This document shows positions 8,438-17,174 of a stretch of DNA of 41,308 nucleotides, piece after piece. Below the pieces are notes generated by a model, which worked only from the letters and a program-made list of their open reading frames with translations, was not told the origin of the DNA and did not search any database. The position numbers and the translations under genes were made by a program. Position 1 is the first letter of the stretch. Every line of letters begins with the position of its first letter. Origin of the DNA: an uncultured Saprospiraceae bacterium (lineage in GTDB: Bacteria; Bacteroidota; Bacteroidia; Chitinophagales; Saprospiraceae); the NCBI GenBank assembly GCA_938028705.1, contig CALIZI010000433.1, positions 1 through 41,308 of the forward strand, in the 5' to 3' direction.

Positions 8438-11400
8438 TTATGCCTGTTCGATACGTATTTCCGTTTGACGGATGTAGAGTACGCCAAGATTCAGCAGTAT
8501 GAGGGCTAAGATAATCAAACCCCATTCAGATACAGTAGGTACAATATCACTAAAACATCCATCTTCTATTGTACTGGAAAGTGTACAATCAGGATCGTTG
8601 TCATCTGTAATAACTATACTCAACTCTGCACTTGCTGGAAATGGTCCAAATGTCATAGACTCACTACCATAGGGTATGCCAGCTTGCACAATATCCCCTG
8701 AGATAGAGTAAGTTATACCAATGTTATCCCCTTCGGGATTCAATGTAAAAGAAAACGTATCGTCTGCGGCGGTATTATCTGTGCCGTTGTCATTACAGGT
8801 ATAACTTATGCCCGCAGATGTAATACAGGTATTGGCTACTTCCTCGCCCACACATGGCATACATAACGTACCATCAGAAGCATACACCTCTACATCGTTT
8901 TCAGTATTGGGATTGCCATCGTCGCAAGGTTGTGTAGTCGTACAATCTTCTTCACAGCTTGAAGGATTTAGCATACCTGCACAAGCGAGGCAGACTGTTC
9001 CATCTTCCTCTAAAATAGTTTCTTCATCATTTATAGTGCAAGGGTCACCGTCGTCACAAGGTTGTGTGATAGTAGGTGAGTCTCCGCAGTCTGCAAGGTA
9101 GCCTCCCGGTAGTTCAATTATTCTGAATGAAAAGTTACCTGCGTGGTCCTCAATATAAACGGCAGCGTATTGGTTGATGTCCACTAAATCACTGATAGCT
9201 ACTTTCACAGTATCTGATTTAGGTAATTTTGATATTGGAATTTCCATATCTACGTTAACCAACTGCATTTTTTTCCAATAAACGCCCGATATATCATCCA
9301 CAATGTTCAAACGAATGGTGTCATCTGTCGGATTATCTAAATCTACAACTTCAATTTGTGGTGGCATTACATCCGTGGTAATGACTACTCCAATACTATA
9401 ATTACCAAATTCATTATGATTGATAGTACTGCCATTAGCAGCACCAAGATTAGTCCATGCCATACCCTCATATTCTCTGTGATAAAGAAATACTGGTGTA
9501 TTTACGTCAATACCCAGCAAAGCCAAATCATCTGCACTTATAGTAGCTCTAATATCAAAATCACCATTGGTGATTTCAGTAACAATACTATCGTTATCAT
9601 CAACTGCTTCTAAAAATACAATATCGCTTACAAATAAAATAGTATCACCAGTGGTAGATACTCCTTTTATCTGTCCTTTTGGATAATACTCCGAAAAAGT
9701 TATTTCATTTATAGCACTTGTAGAAGCATTTTTTTGATTACTTGAACCTGTTGATAATAATAAGCCTGACGGAGAAGGAGGTATATTAATTTCAATAGAA
9801 CTGGCGTTGAGTGAATAGTCTTCACTATACATAATATAGTCATAAAAATAATCTCTGATAGCATCCGTAGCAAATTCTATCGCTACGTCCGTTGCAACGG
9901 CAGTGGAACTTTCTACCAAATCTGATACGAATTGTTGTCCTAAATCAAAAATATCATTAAGTCTGTCTAAATAGATATTCAGTGCGTTACTCAAAATTGT
10001 CTCCAATGGATTTGTCTCATTAAGTATATCGAAATCATCATAATCAGGGTATTCGATGATGATGATATTTTCTCCTGTTGTAGGCACATACTTTTCAACC
10101 CTAAGAGGATGTGTGAAATTAATATATGACGATACTGACCTTGCCAAATTAAAACTACCGCCAATTCCAATAGATGCTCCGATTTGAAAATTATAATCTG
10201 ATAGAGGACTGTGTAATGAATACGTTTTTTGAACTGTTGTAGTTAATACATTATCATCTGGAATACCCAACGTGCCTGTTCCATACAAATTACCTAAGAA
10301 ATTTAAAACACTGGCTGCCTCGTCAATTTCGGTATCTAAATAACTTGTAATCGCCAGAGGACTATTAGTTTGTACACCTTTCAAATAATTGAATATTTCA
10401 GAATTGTCACTAACTGCATTTATCAAGTGATTACTTGCTGTAACTTTTTTACTGTATTCTTTATACAGTGACCTTGGTAAGTTGGTATTACTATTATTCG
10501 TATTTATCTGCCCTCCAGTTAAAAATTCAATATAAGCAGATTGCAATATACCGTTTTCATCAAGTTGAGACTTCAAGTTAAGTCCCAATTCATCATTAAG
10601 GTTAACATAATCAGAATTATATATAGAAAAATAATCTTCAAATATATCTGCACCGAATAAGTCCTCTGTAATAATACCGGGTTTGGCAGAAACATTAAGT
10701 TCTCTCGTTTTACTATTCTCATCTTCACAGGATGATGTTTTAAAAGTCAAAATATCGTCAGTGGGTGGAATTATATTAAAGTTAAATGGCATTCCTATAA
10801 TATTCAATCCTAATTGAAGTTCCCCAGACGCTTTATTACTTTGGCATACGCTGTTCCCTACTTTTTCCGGTTCGACTGGAATTGTTGGATAGTAGCGAAA
10901 ATGTTCGTTGATTATCGAAAGATTTATGTGATCTTTGGGAGACGAGACAAAAGTTACATTATCTGAAATAGACTCAAACATTTCTTTTAAGAATGATATC
11001 TGGACATCTTCATCCTCAATATCAACTTCCTTACCAAGTACTTTTTTATACTTAACATCATTTTCACCTTCAAAAGCGGATTGATTATTAATACTAAAAA
11101 TACTGAGAGGTGTAACATCACCTACGCCAAAGTTAAAAGCCCCAAAGTTACTGCTGTGACCACTGTGTGACACCTGCGTAATATAGACACCTCCAACTTC
11201 TTCGGTTACTTCATTATAAATATCTCGAAATGAAAACAACGTACCTTTTTTACGTTTACCTCCAACATCAATCACTGATAAATTACCCTCAAGTACAGGA
11301 TTAAGTTCAAAGCCAATACAGGCAGCACACAAACTCGTTCCTACTTGCCGTTCCCCTATAAGACCATATTCATATTCAAGTGTTTCAAAAGATTTATAAT

Positions 11401-13588
11401 TAATTGAAAAAGGTGTAAAATCTACAAGTGTATAATCAGGTGTTTCACCTGACAAGCATAAAGTAGGGGATGTTATTCCTATAATATCGATTACCATCGT
11501 AGAGGTGCTGTTAACCCAATCATCAGAAGTATCCAAAGTTAAATCGCCAAAAGGCTTAATATTCAAATCAACTAAACCATCACTGTCACTTGGTAGAGAA
11601 ATCTGTACAATTTGTGCTGCTATATTGAGGTCAATATATTGCACAACAACACCTTCTACAGGATTATCATTAACATCGGTCACTACAAAATAGTGATGAA
11701 TGGTTGCGTCATTGTAAATTTCATAAAAACTTTGTCCTGGAATCAGTTGTGTGAGATAAAGGGTATTTTCTTCTACACTAAGAATATCAGTATAGGTATA
11801 AGGCGTACCATCTGCGTCGAACGCTGTAAGCGTAACGGTATATGTTCCCGCTTGTAGATATATGTGGGTAGGGCTTGTATCGTTTGAAGTATTGCCATCA
11901 CCAAAATCCCACTCATAGAACACAATATCGCCTGTACTTGTATTCGTAAAGACTGTTTCACCACCCGCGCATCCTAACTCATAAGTAAAAGACGGCACGA
12001 TAGTTTGAGAACAGTCTTGCACTTCAACTTGGTATTCGGTGATACAAGATTGACCATTTGAATCAAGTGCAGTAAGTGTGACTGTATATGTTCCTGCCTG
12101 ACTATATATATGATTCGGACTGACAGTAGTAGAAGTATTTCCATCACCAAAATCCCATGTGTAGGCAATCGCATCTCCCGTTGTTTCATTGGTAAACTCA
12201 ATAACAAGTCCTGCACAATCACTGACATAAGAAAAGTCTGTTTGTAGATTACTACTAATAATCAAGCCTTCTGAATTTACTCTGACAACCCAATAATCAC
12301 TAAAGGCGTAATTGCCATCCACATCTACATCATCTGATTCGCTATACCCACCTAATAAGAAAGTACCATCTGGATTTTCAACGATACTTGTTAAAATATC
12401 TACTCCACTTCCTCCGTAGTTCTGTTCCCACATAAAGTTACCACTAGCATCAACTTTTATTACATAGTAATCTTCTTCGCCGTAATTTGCACTCACTTGA
12501 AAATCAGTAGATTTACTTGAACCGCCAAATAAATATCCACCGTCCGATACTTGTATTGCCTCAAACAACTCATCTTCATCGCTACCTCCATAGTTTTTAG
12601 TCCAGAGAGGATCGCCGACAGGATTAACTTTCACTACCCAAAAATCAGACAAGCCATAGTTCTCAATTACATTAACATCATCTGACTCTGTATATCCAGC
12701 TAATAAGTAATTACCATCATTCGTAGGAATTACCTTTTTAATCACATCAAAGCCACTTCCACCATAAACCATATCCCATGTTATACCGCCATTTGCATTC
12801 ATTTTATAGAGCCAGTAGTCATATCCGCCAATGGTATTACTTACATTCCCTCCCGAAATTTGTGCACGTCCACCAACTAAAAAGCCACCGTCTGATGTCT
12901 CTATAACTGAGTTTGCTTCATCAAAAGCAGGACCTCCGTATGTAACATCCCATTGTTCCGAACCGTCAGCATAAATTTTCACCACACGTGTTTCAGAAGG
13001 TGCATTAGTAGTTCCTGCAAGAAGGTATCCACCGTTTGATATTTCAGTAATTGAGCTTATTCGGTCGAAGGAAGTAAAGCTAGTTATACCATCCCTGTAT
13101 GCCTTCGTCCATATCGTATCACCAACTGCATTAATTTTTACAGCATAGAAATCTTTTTCCACAATATCTGCCGGGTTGTCAGAGTAACTTACAGTAGAAC
13201 CACCCAAAAGATAACCTCCGTCTGATGTAGGTATCGCTGAATATAGTTTTTCTTCTCTGTCTCCTCCATAGCTTCTTTCCCACTGAATTTCTCCATTAAT
13301 ATCAATTTTTACTACCCAAAAATCAGGATATACACCACCATTAACTTCTCCCACATCAAAACCTGCAAAATTGGTATGCCCACAAAGCAAATAACCGCCA
13401 TCAGGAGTCGCAATTGTTTCATATAATTCATCAATACCCCCACCTCCATAATGTTTGGCAAATTGTCCTTGTATGCGGTCTTCTTTGTCGTCTTTTGAAG
13501 TTGATAATTCTGTTTTTGAAAAGAAAGCGAGATTTATACTTGAAAGTATCATTGAGGTAGAAAAAAGTGTATAAATAAGGTACTTCAT
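8438..13588 (-). CDS. Giant surface protein: seven propeller-like repeats, two PKD domains, Cys-rich repeats, IPTL-CTERM-type tail
   Basis: This 1716-residue protein starts with a signal peptide. Residues about 45-445 hold seven repeats of about 55 residues, each with GGYLLGG, D(F/Y)WVVK(I/V) and W...YGG, which suggests a seven-bladed propeller. Two PKD domains follow (about 450-525 and 530-605), each with WDFGDGNTS and AGTYTVTLTA. Residues about 610-1490 are a long region I cannot assign. Near 1498-1590 are two Cys-rich units (TQPCDDGDPCTINDEE; TQPCDDGNPNTENDVE). The tail is VPTVSEWGLIILALILLNLG followed by basic residues. That is the IPTL-CTERM sorting layout: a short motif, one membrane helix and a charged end. 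It implies export and processing by an exosortase-like or related sorting enzyme. The role is probably adhesion or matrix; no enzymatic motif was seen. Confidence 0.85.
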   Translation of the reverse strand: MKYLIYTLFSTSMILSSINLAFFSKTELSTSKDDKEDRIQGQFAKHYGGGGIDELYETIATPDGGYLLCGHTNFAGFDVGEVNGGVYPDFWVVKIDINGEIQWERSYGGDREEKLYSAIPTSDGGYLLGGSTVSYSDNPADIVEKDFYAVKINAVGDTIWTKAYRDGITSFTSFDRISSITEISNGGYLLAGTTNAPSETRVVKIYADGSEQWDVTYGGPAFDEANSVIETSDGGFLVGGRAQISGGNVSNTIGGYDYWLYKMNANGGITWDMVYGGSGFDVIKKVIPTNDGNYLLAGYTESDDVNVIENYGLSDFWVVKVNPVGDPLWTKNYGGSDEDELFEAIQVSDGGYLFGGSSKSTDFQVSANYGEEDYYVIKVDASGNFMWEQNYGGSGVDILTSIVENPDGTFLLGGYSESDDVDVDGNYAFSDYWVVRVNSEGLIISSNLQTDFSYVSDCAGLVIEFTNETTGDAIAYTWDFGDGNTSTTVSPNHIYSQAGTYTVTLTALDSNGQSCITEYQVEVQDCSQTIVPSFTYELGCAGGETVFTNTSTGDIVFYEWDFGDGNTSNDTSPTHIYLQAGTYTVTLTAFDADGTPYTYTDILSVEENTLYLTQLIPGQSFYEIYNDATIHHYFVVTDVNDNPVEGVVVQYIDLNIAAQIVQISLPSDSDGLVDLNIKPFGDLTLDTSDDWVNSTSTMVIDIIGITSPTLCLSGETPDYTLVDFTPFSINYKSFETLEYEYGLIGERQVGTSLCAACIGFELNPVLEGNLSVIDVGGKRKKGTLFSFRDIYNEVTEEVGGVYITQVSHSGHSSNFGAFNFGVGDVTPLSIFSINNQSAFEGENDVKYKKVLGKEVDIEDEDVQISFLKEMFESISDNVTFVSSPKDHINLSIINEHFRYYPTIPVEPEKVGNSVCQSNKASGELQLGLNIIGMPFNFNIIPPTDDILTFKTSSCEDENSKTRELNVSAKPGIITEDLFGADIFEDYFSIYNSDYVNLNDELGLNLKSQLDENGILQSAYIEFLTGGQINTNNSNTNLPRSLYKEYSKKVTASNHLINAVSDNSEIFNYLKGVQTNSPLAITSYLDTEIDEAASVLNFLGNLYGTGTLGIPDDNVLTTTVQKTYSLHSPLSDYNFQIGASIGIGGSFNLARSVSSYINFTHPLRVEKYVPTTGENIIIIEYPDYDDFDILNETNPLETILSNALNIYLDRLNDIFDLGQQFVSDLVESSTAVATDVAIEFATDAIRDYFYDYIMYSEDYSLNASSIEINIPPSPSGLLLSTGSSNQKNASTSAINEITFSEYYPKGQIKGVSTTGDTILFVSDIVFLEAVDDNDSIVTEITNGDFDIRATISADDLALLGIDVNTPVFLYHREYEGMAWTNLGAANGSTINHNEFGNYSIGVVITTDVMPPQIEVVDLDNPTDDTIRLNIVDDISGVYWKKMQLVNVDMEIPISKLPKSDTVKVAISDLVDINQYAAVYIEDHAGNFSFRIIELPGGYLADCGDSPTITQPCDDGDPCTINDEETILEEDGTVCLACAGMLNPSSCEEDCTTTQPCDDGNPNTENDVEVYASDGTLCMPCVGEEVANTCITSAGISYTCNDNGTDNTAADDTFSFTLNPEGDNIGITYSISGDIVQAGIPYGSESMTFGPFPASAELSIVITDDNDPDCTLSSTIEDGCFSDIVPTVSEWGLIILALILLNLGVLYIRQTEIRIEQA

Positions 13589-13910
13589 AGTAGCAGAGAT
13601 TTATTAGCAAGCAGTTGATTTGCTTACTTATTAGGCAAAATGTATTAGAAATTACTTTGTGTAGTGGGATTTCCGGCGTTATATGTTTCTGTGCTTCACT
13701 CGGTGCTTTTGCTTTCTCGTCTATGGTCGCTCGAAAATCATGTGTGCGTGAAGGTATATATAAATTTTATATTCCAAAAAGGTTATCTATATTTTTTTCA
13801 AAGAAATTCGGCAGCACTTGCACAGGCATCTACGGCAGTCTAAATTATGGGTTTAATGGTAAGAACTCGGCATTGAGCGATAATCATTGCAAATGTACAA
13901 TTTACGTATT
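13589..13910. other. 322-bp gap upstream of the giant gene
   Basis: This gap lies between the immunity gene (ending at 13911) and the start of the giant gene (13588). It contains a minus-strand TAnnTTTG box (13890-13897) that could drive the giant gene with a leader of about 300 nt. A plus-strand open frame here has no recognisable features. I see no RNA gene. Confidence 0.5.
13890..13897 (-). promoter_or_regulatory. Candidate Bacteroidota -7 box (TACATTTG)
   Basis: TACATTTG matches the Bacteroidota -7 consensus TAnnTTTG and lies just past the immunity gene. It points toward the giant surface-protein gene. The -33 element is weak, so this is tentative. Confidence 0.35.
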
Positions 13911-14630
13911 TTATTTGACTATATCAGCGACAAACGCTTCTCGAAAATCAAGTTGCACCGCCTCAAAATCAAATCCCGTAAAGCCTTGATTTTTAATCCA
14001 ATCGACAAATTTATCTGTACACAAAACACCAAAAACAAGACTTGATACACGGAATACATCCCATTGAACCGTATTGAGCGCGAGGTGTTTTTTGATAACC
14101 GTTACATCCGTTTCTCGGTTTTCCCTTCTCCATTTCAAATAGCTGTCTTTTGATTCAAATCGAATCTCACTCAATTCATTCCAAATTTGGTGTTGACCTT
14201 CAAATGTGTAGCCTTCCTTTGGAACGATAGAAAACACCGAATTAGACCAATCAATAATATCCCGAATATGAAGAAAATGAACGGACTGATATTGCAAAGA
14301 TTGATTTTGATGAAAGACTTGAATTGGATGTGTTTCAAAATCATCTATCTGTAAGTTGGTAACACGAAATTTTATATTGTTGCTAAATATATTTAGCTCA
14401 CCACTTCCCGGTCCGGAGTAAGACATATAATCGGTCAGCTTCCCATATTTCGTCGTTTCCAATACGGGAAATTTAATGTGGCTTTCCACCACCCCGCCTC
14501 TCGCAATCTTACTCACCGAATAATCCGCATCAATGCTATAATTACCATTGCGTTTGTTGGAAAACTCCAATTGCGGATGACTTCCTATTTGCTCAATATT
14601 TGTAGCGTTTCGTATGTGATAAAGTTTCAT
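13911..14630 (-). CDS. Imm11-like immunity protein for the adjacent AHH toxin
   Basis: The 239-residue product has no signal peptide and begins MKLYHIRNATNIEQIG. The middle (KYGKLTDYMSYSGPGSGELN, then FLHIRDIIDWSNSVFSI) and the end (VFGVLCTDKFVDWIKNQGFTGFDFEAV) follow the pattern of the Imm11 (formerly DUF1629) immunity family: a DxxD-type aspartate/serine strand and a final G-F-x-F motif. It lies 2 bp downstream of the toxin gene on the same strand, the usual toxin-then-immunity order. A cytoplasmic location would fit neutralising an incoming nuclease. The family call is by pattern; the role as immunity protein is strongly supported by the neighbour. Confidence 0.72.
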   Translation of the reverse strand: MKLYHIRNATNIEQIGSHPQLEFSNKRNGNYSIDADYSVSKIARGGVVESHIKFPVLETTKYGKLTDYMSYSGPGSGELNIFSNNIKFRVTNLQIDDFETHPIQVFHQNQSLQYQSVHFLHIRDIIDWSNSVFSIVPKEGYTFEGQHQIWNELSEIRFESKDSYLKWRRENRETDVTVIKKHLALNTVQWDVFRVSSLVFGVLCTDKFVDWIKNQGFTGFDFEAVQLDFREAFVADIVK

Positions 14631-14632
14631 AA

Positions 14633-15805
14633 CTACGGGATGATTAATTCATTAATTTTCGTTGTGGGATTATTTTCTATGAGTGTCCGTAATTGTTTTT
14701 GAAAAGTCTGCAATGTTGAACTGACTACATCTGCGGGAACATCATTGATATTTGACACACCGTAATCGTCCAGCAAATCATCAACTAAATCGTCTAACTT
14801 ATTGATTATTTGGGTGTTGTAATTCGGGTGATTGGCATGGATGCCATCCGGTGCATAATTGTAAGTAAAGCGTTTTGCAGGTATCCCATTATCCGGCATG
14901 TGAAGATGCCAATGGTCATTTATGGAATTTGCCGCCCGTTGCACCAAAGGATGTGTTGAAACCCCTTGCGGAATCAAATGATGCGCTTCATAAGCACCAT
15001 CGGTCACACCTACAATCTGACGAAATGTCGTTTTACCTCTAATTCTGAACTCAATTGTACCGTTTACCCGCTTATAACGTAAAGCATATTTAACGTTATT
15101 GTTCAGATTTTTGCTGATTAAAATGGCATATTTCGCTCCCGTACTCGACCAACCATAGACGGGAATCATCGCCCCAAAACTGAATGTTGCATTGACACCG
15201 TCACCCTCGATAGTGTACAGCACTCCATTGACCAAATCGCAAGGCTCACCAAGTGCGACAATCAACCCGCACACATCCAATGCCGTATGCAATGCTCCAA
15301 CCGATAGGTTCCATTGCGCTTTCAAATATAAGCCAATTTTTCCAATTTTGGTTAAAGCATAGCCCGGATTGTCGATTACCCATTGCTGTTTTAGTAACGC
15401 ATATTCTTCTGATATATTGGCGTAGCGGTATAGTCCGATTGTCGGGTCTAAAGTCATCGGGCAGCAATAACTTTGGGTTTCTGTGTAAATTTTGGCTACC
15501 AATCTCACTTCCCTTTTGGAATAATTACGCTTCACAAACAAAAGGTTATTCGCTGCCAAACGAAGTGTAATTATGGTCGCATCAAGTGAATGTCTATCAA
15601 AATTTTTCGCTTTCAAAAACTCAATAGTCGGAGCGATGTATTCAGGGTTTTCCTCCAACCATGCTAAGTCATTGGGTGCAATACCAGCTTCAAGCATAGC
15701 CACCAAATGAGGGTCATTCGGTGGCTGAATAATGTGTTTGTGGTTCGTTATAAATGAAGAAAATAAAAGCGTAATAATGAGGGTAAATGTGTGATACCTT
15801 TTCAT
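14633..15805 (-). CDS. Polymorphic toxin with C-terminal AHH nuclease domain
   Basis: This 390-residue protein starts with a leader-like segment (residues 1-19, TFTLIITLLFSSFI) and a short N-terminal region with no known repeats. Residues about 175-228 are a pretoxin-type linker (DVCGLIVALGEPCDLVNGVL, then GAMIPVYGW). That linker commonly precedes toxin domains in secreted polymorphic toxins. The C-terminal domain has the AHH signature (Ala274-His275-His276, then LIPQ) with the further conserved parts HWHLHMPDNGIPA and GIHANHPNYN (His323, His326). This marks it as an HNH/EndoVII-fold nuclease. The protein is short for the class, without RHS or filament repeats, so delivery may use its own leader and an unidentified export route. 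The immunity gene follows 2 bp later. Confidence 0.85.
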   Translation of the reverse strand: MKRYHTFTLIITLLFSSFITNHKHIIQPPNDPHLVAMLEAGIAPNDLAWLEENPEYIAPTIEFLKAKNFDRHSLDATIITLRLAANNLLFVKRNYSKREVRLVAKIYTETQSYCCPMTLDPTIGLYRYANISEEYALLKQQWVIDNPGYALTKIGKIGLYLKAQWNLSVGALHTALDVCGLIVALGEPCDLVNGVLYTIEGDGVNATFSFGAMIPVYGWSSTGAKYAILISKNLNNNVKYALRYKRVNGTIEFRIRGKTTFRQIVGVTDGAYEAHHLIPQGVSTHPLVQRAANSINDHWHLHMPDNGIPAKRFTYNYAPDGIHANHPNYNTQIINKLDDLVDDLLDDYGVSNINDVPADVVSSTLQTFQKQLRTLIENNPTTKINELIIP

Positions 15806-15830
15806 TGTTTTGTTGTTAATCAGATGAATG

Positions 15831-15859
15831 AAAAAGGGCTAATCATGATGAAAAGCCCT
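15831..15859 (-). terminator. Terminator between the small-gene pair and the toxin gene
   Basis: On the minus strand AGGGCT...AGCCCT forms a stem followed by five T residues. It follows the gene ending at 15887 and precedes the toxin start at 15805, separating the two units. Confidence 0.65.
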
Positions 15860-15886
15860 GTTAGTCGTATTGAAAAATAGTTTGAT

Positions 15887-16327
15887 TTAGTCGTCTTGAA
15901 GTTCTTCGATATATTCAACAAATTCCTTATCATGGAACTGTTTGATTTCCTCCCAAACAGCCGCTTGAAGTGGAAAATTCAAGAACTTTTTGATGTCATT
16001 CTCGATGCCTTCAAAGTAATCGAACTGTCCCAATTTTGTGGCAGTATAAACCAAGTACATTTGCATGATGACTTGTTGAATATAATTGCGTTCAATAGTG
16101 GTGATTTTTGAAGGGTCTTTGCCTTTTGTGAAGATGCCATTGAGTTGAGGCTTTTCGATAAGTGTATTGATAATTTTCTGGTAGCTGTCCCCCAATTGAA
16201 TCAAGTGTCCGACTTGTCGGGAACGGTCATCATCCTGATATGACTTCGCAGCCAACCAAAAACCCAATACAAGAAAAATGGTCTGGATGATATCAAATGA
16301 GTGCTGTTGGAGCAGTTGCCATAACAT
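15887..16327 (-). CDS. Single-pass membrane protein of unknown function
   Basis: I choose the ATG at 16327 (146 residues, MLWQLLQQHSFDIIQ). A longer frame would run through the conserved small gene at 16362-16625. The protein has one membrane helix near the N-terminus (TIFLVLGFWLAAKSYQ). A cytoplasmic helical domain follows, with basic DDDRSRQVGHLIQLGDSYQK and acidic FHDKEFVEYIEELQDD. No enzymatic motif was seen. It sits 34 bp downstream of the 87-residue gene on the same strand and is closed by a terminator, so the two probably form a two-gene unit divergent from the XRE regulator. This resembles small effector-plus-partner layouts, but the function is unknown. Confidence 0.6.
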   Translation of the reverse strand: MLWQLLQQHSFDIIQTIFLVLGFWLAAKSYQDDDRSRQVGHLIQLGDSYQKIINTLIEKPQLNGIFTKGKDPSKITTIERNYIQQVIMQMYLVYTATKLGQFDYFEGIENDIKKFLNFPLQAAVWEEIKQFHDKEFVEYIEELQDD

Positions 16328-16361
16328 ACTCCAACAGTATAGCAGTTTTCGGGTGTTTGTA

Positions 16362-16625
16362 CTATCCTTTGTAATCAGGAATATCCCGCTTGGCATTGGT
16401 GAGTACGTAACGTGGTACATATACAATTTCCTCGTCATCGCCACACCCGGCAGATTCCGGAAGGTTGGCTTTAAGGGCACTTGTCACACGCACACCGATG
16501 ATTGCGAAATCGCCGTTTTCTAATTCAAAGACATCGGGGCAACCATTAGCTGCAATGCTTTTTTTACCTTCGGGCAATGTGTGTGGGTCAACTCCACAAC
16601 GCTTTTTGATTTTTAATGTATCCAT
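16362..16625 (-). CDS. Conserved-looking 87-residue protein
   Basis: The product begins MDTLKIKKRCGVDPHTLPEG and contains CPDVFELENGDFAIIG, then AGCGDDEEIVYVPRYVL and ends AKRDIPDYKG. The compact pattern (C-P-D, G-D-F-x-I-I-G, then V-x-V-P-R) looks like a small conserved domain seen in several phyla, which I cannot name with certainty. It has no signal peptide or membrane helix. It is divergent from the XRE regulator gene across a 158-bp region with a 19-bp palindrome. The likely unit is this gene plus the membrane protein downstream, controlled by the XRE protein. The start is the first ATG and the frame is clean. Confidence 0.6.
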   Translation of the reverse strand: MDTLKIKKRCGVDPHTLPEGKKSIAANGCPDVFELENGDFAIIGVRVTSALKANLPESAGCGDDEEIVYVPRYVLTNAKRDIPDYKG

Positions 16626-16745
16626 ATTTTTATAACTTTACGATGATTACAAAACAGAACAGCAAGAATAGCTGTACTTTTGAGTGGCTAAAGTGAGGAT
16701 AATTTTTGAGAGTTAGCCGCCTAAAAATTGCTGATGTTTGCATAT

Positions 16746-16764
16746 AATTGCTAACTTAGCAATT
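16746..16764. promoter_or_regulatory. 19-bp palindrome, likely operator of the XRE regulator
   Basis: AATTGCTAACTTAGCAATT is a perfect palindrome around a central C. It lies 19 bp before the XRE start codon in the divergent region. Its size and position fit autoregulation and control of the divergent pair. Confidence 0.6.
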
Positions 16765-16783
16765 CATAAAAATAGGTTACGAT

Positions 16784-17161
16784 ATGTCAGCAAAAACAAC
16801 ATTCGAAATTGGTGAGAATATTAGGAGATTGCGCGAGTTTAGGGGCTATTCACAGGAATATATGGCTGCTGAATTGAATGTCAGCCAAAGAACGTATAGC
16901 AATATTGAGAATGATAGTGGTAAGGTCAGCAAGAACCAAATTGAGCATATTTCAAAGATATTGGAAGTTGACCCTGTTTTCTTGTTGACGTACGATGATA
17001 AAGTCGTTTTCAAAAACGAACATTGCGAACAAGTCGGCATGTTCAACACCTATAATGCCGTTTCAAAAATTGAGCGTGAATTATTTGAAAAACGCATAGA
17101 AGAACTCAAAGAGGAAATTACATTTTTACGCTCTTTGATTAAACAACAGTATGATGAATAG
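16784..17161 (+). CDS. XRE-family helix-turn-helix regulator with C-terminal coiled coil
   Basis: This 125-residue cytoplasmic DNA-binding protein has an N-terminal HTH_3 domain at about residues 9-64: NIRRLREFRGYSQEYMAAEL, NVSQRTYSNIENDSG, and ISKILEVDPVFLL. The last 35 residues (KIERELFEKRIEELKEEITF) form a coiled coil, probably for dimerisation. A perfect 19-bp palindrome lies just upstream, consistent with self-repression. The divergent genes (16362-16625 and 15887-16327) are the obvious other targets. It is convergent with the helical-repeat gene, whose stop is 14 bp away. Confidence 0.85.
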   Translation: MSAKTTFEIGENIRRLREFRGYSQEYMAAELNVSQRTYSNIENDSGKVSKNQIEHISKILEVDPVFLLTYDDKVVFKNEHCEQVGMFNTYNAVSKIERELFEKRIEELKEEITFLRSLIKQQYDE

Positions 17162-17174
17162 CTGTACAATCGCG

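Noticed and set aside
12255-13460. CRISPR-like periodicity in the giant gene
   Set aside because: The periodicity is about 165 bases, is in frame and codes for protein repeats; no short identical repeats with spacers.
16328-16480. Upstream extension of the membrane-protein gene at 15887
   Set aside because: It overlaps the conserved-looking 87-residue gene and adds unlikely sequence; the ATG at 16327 fits better.
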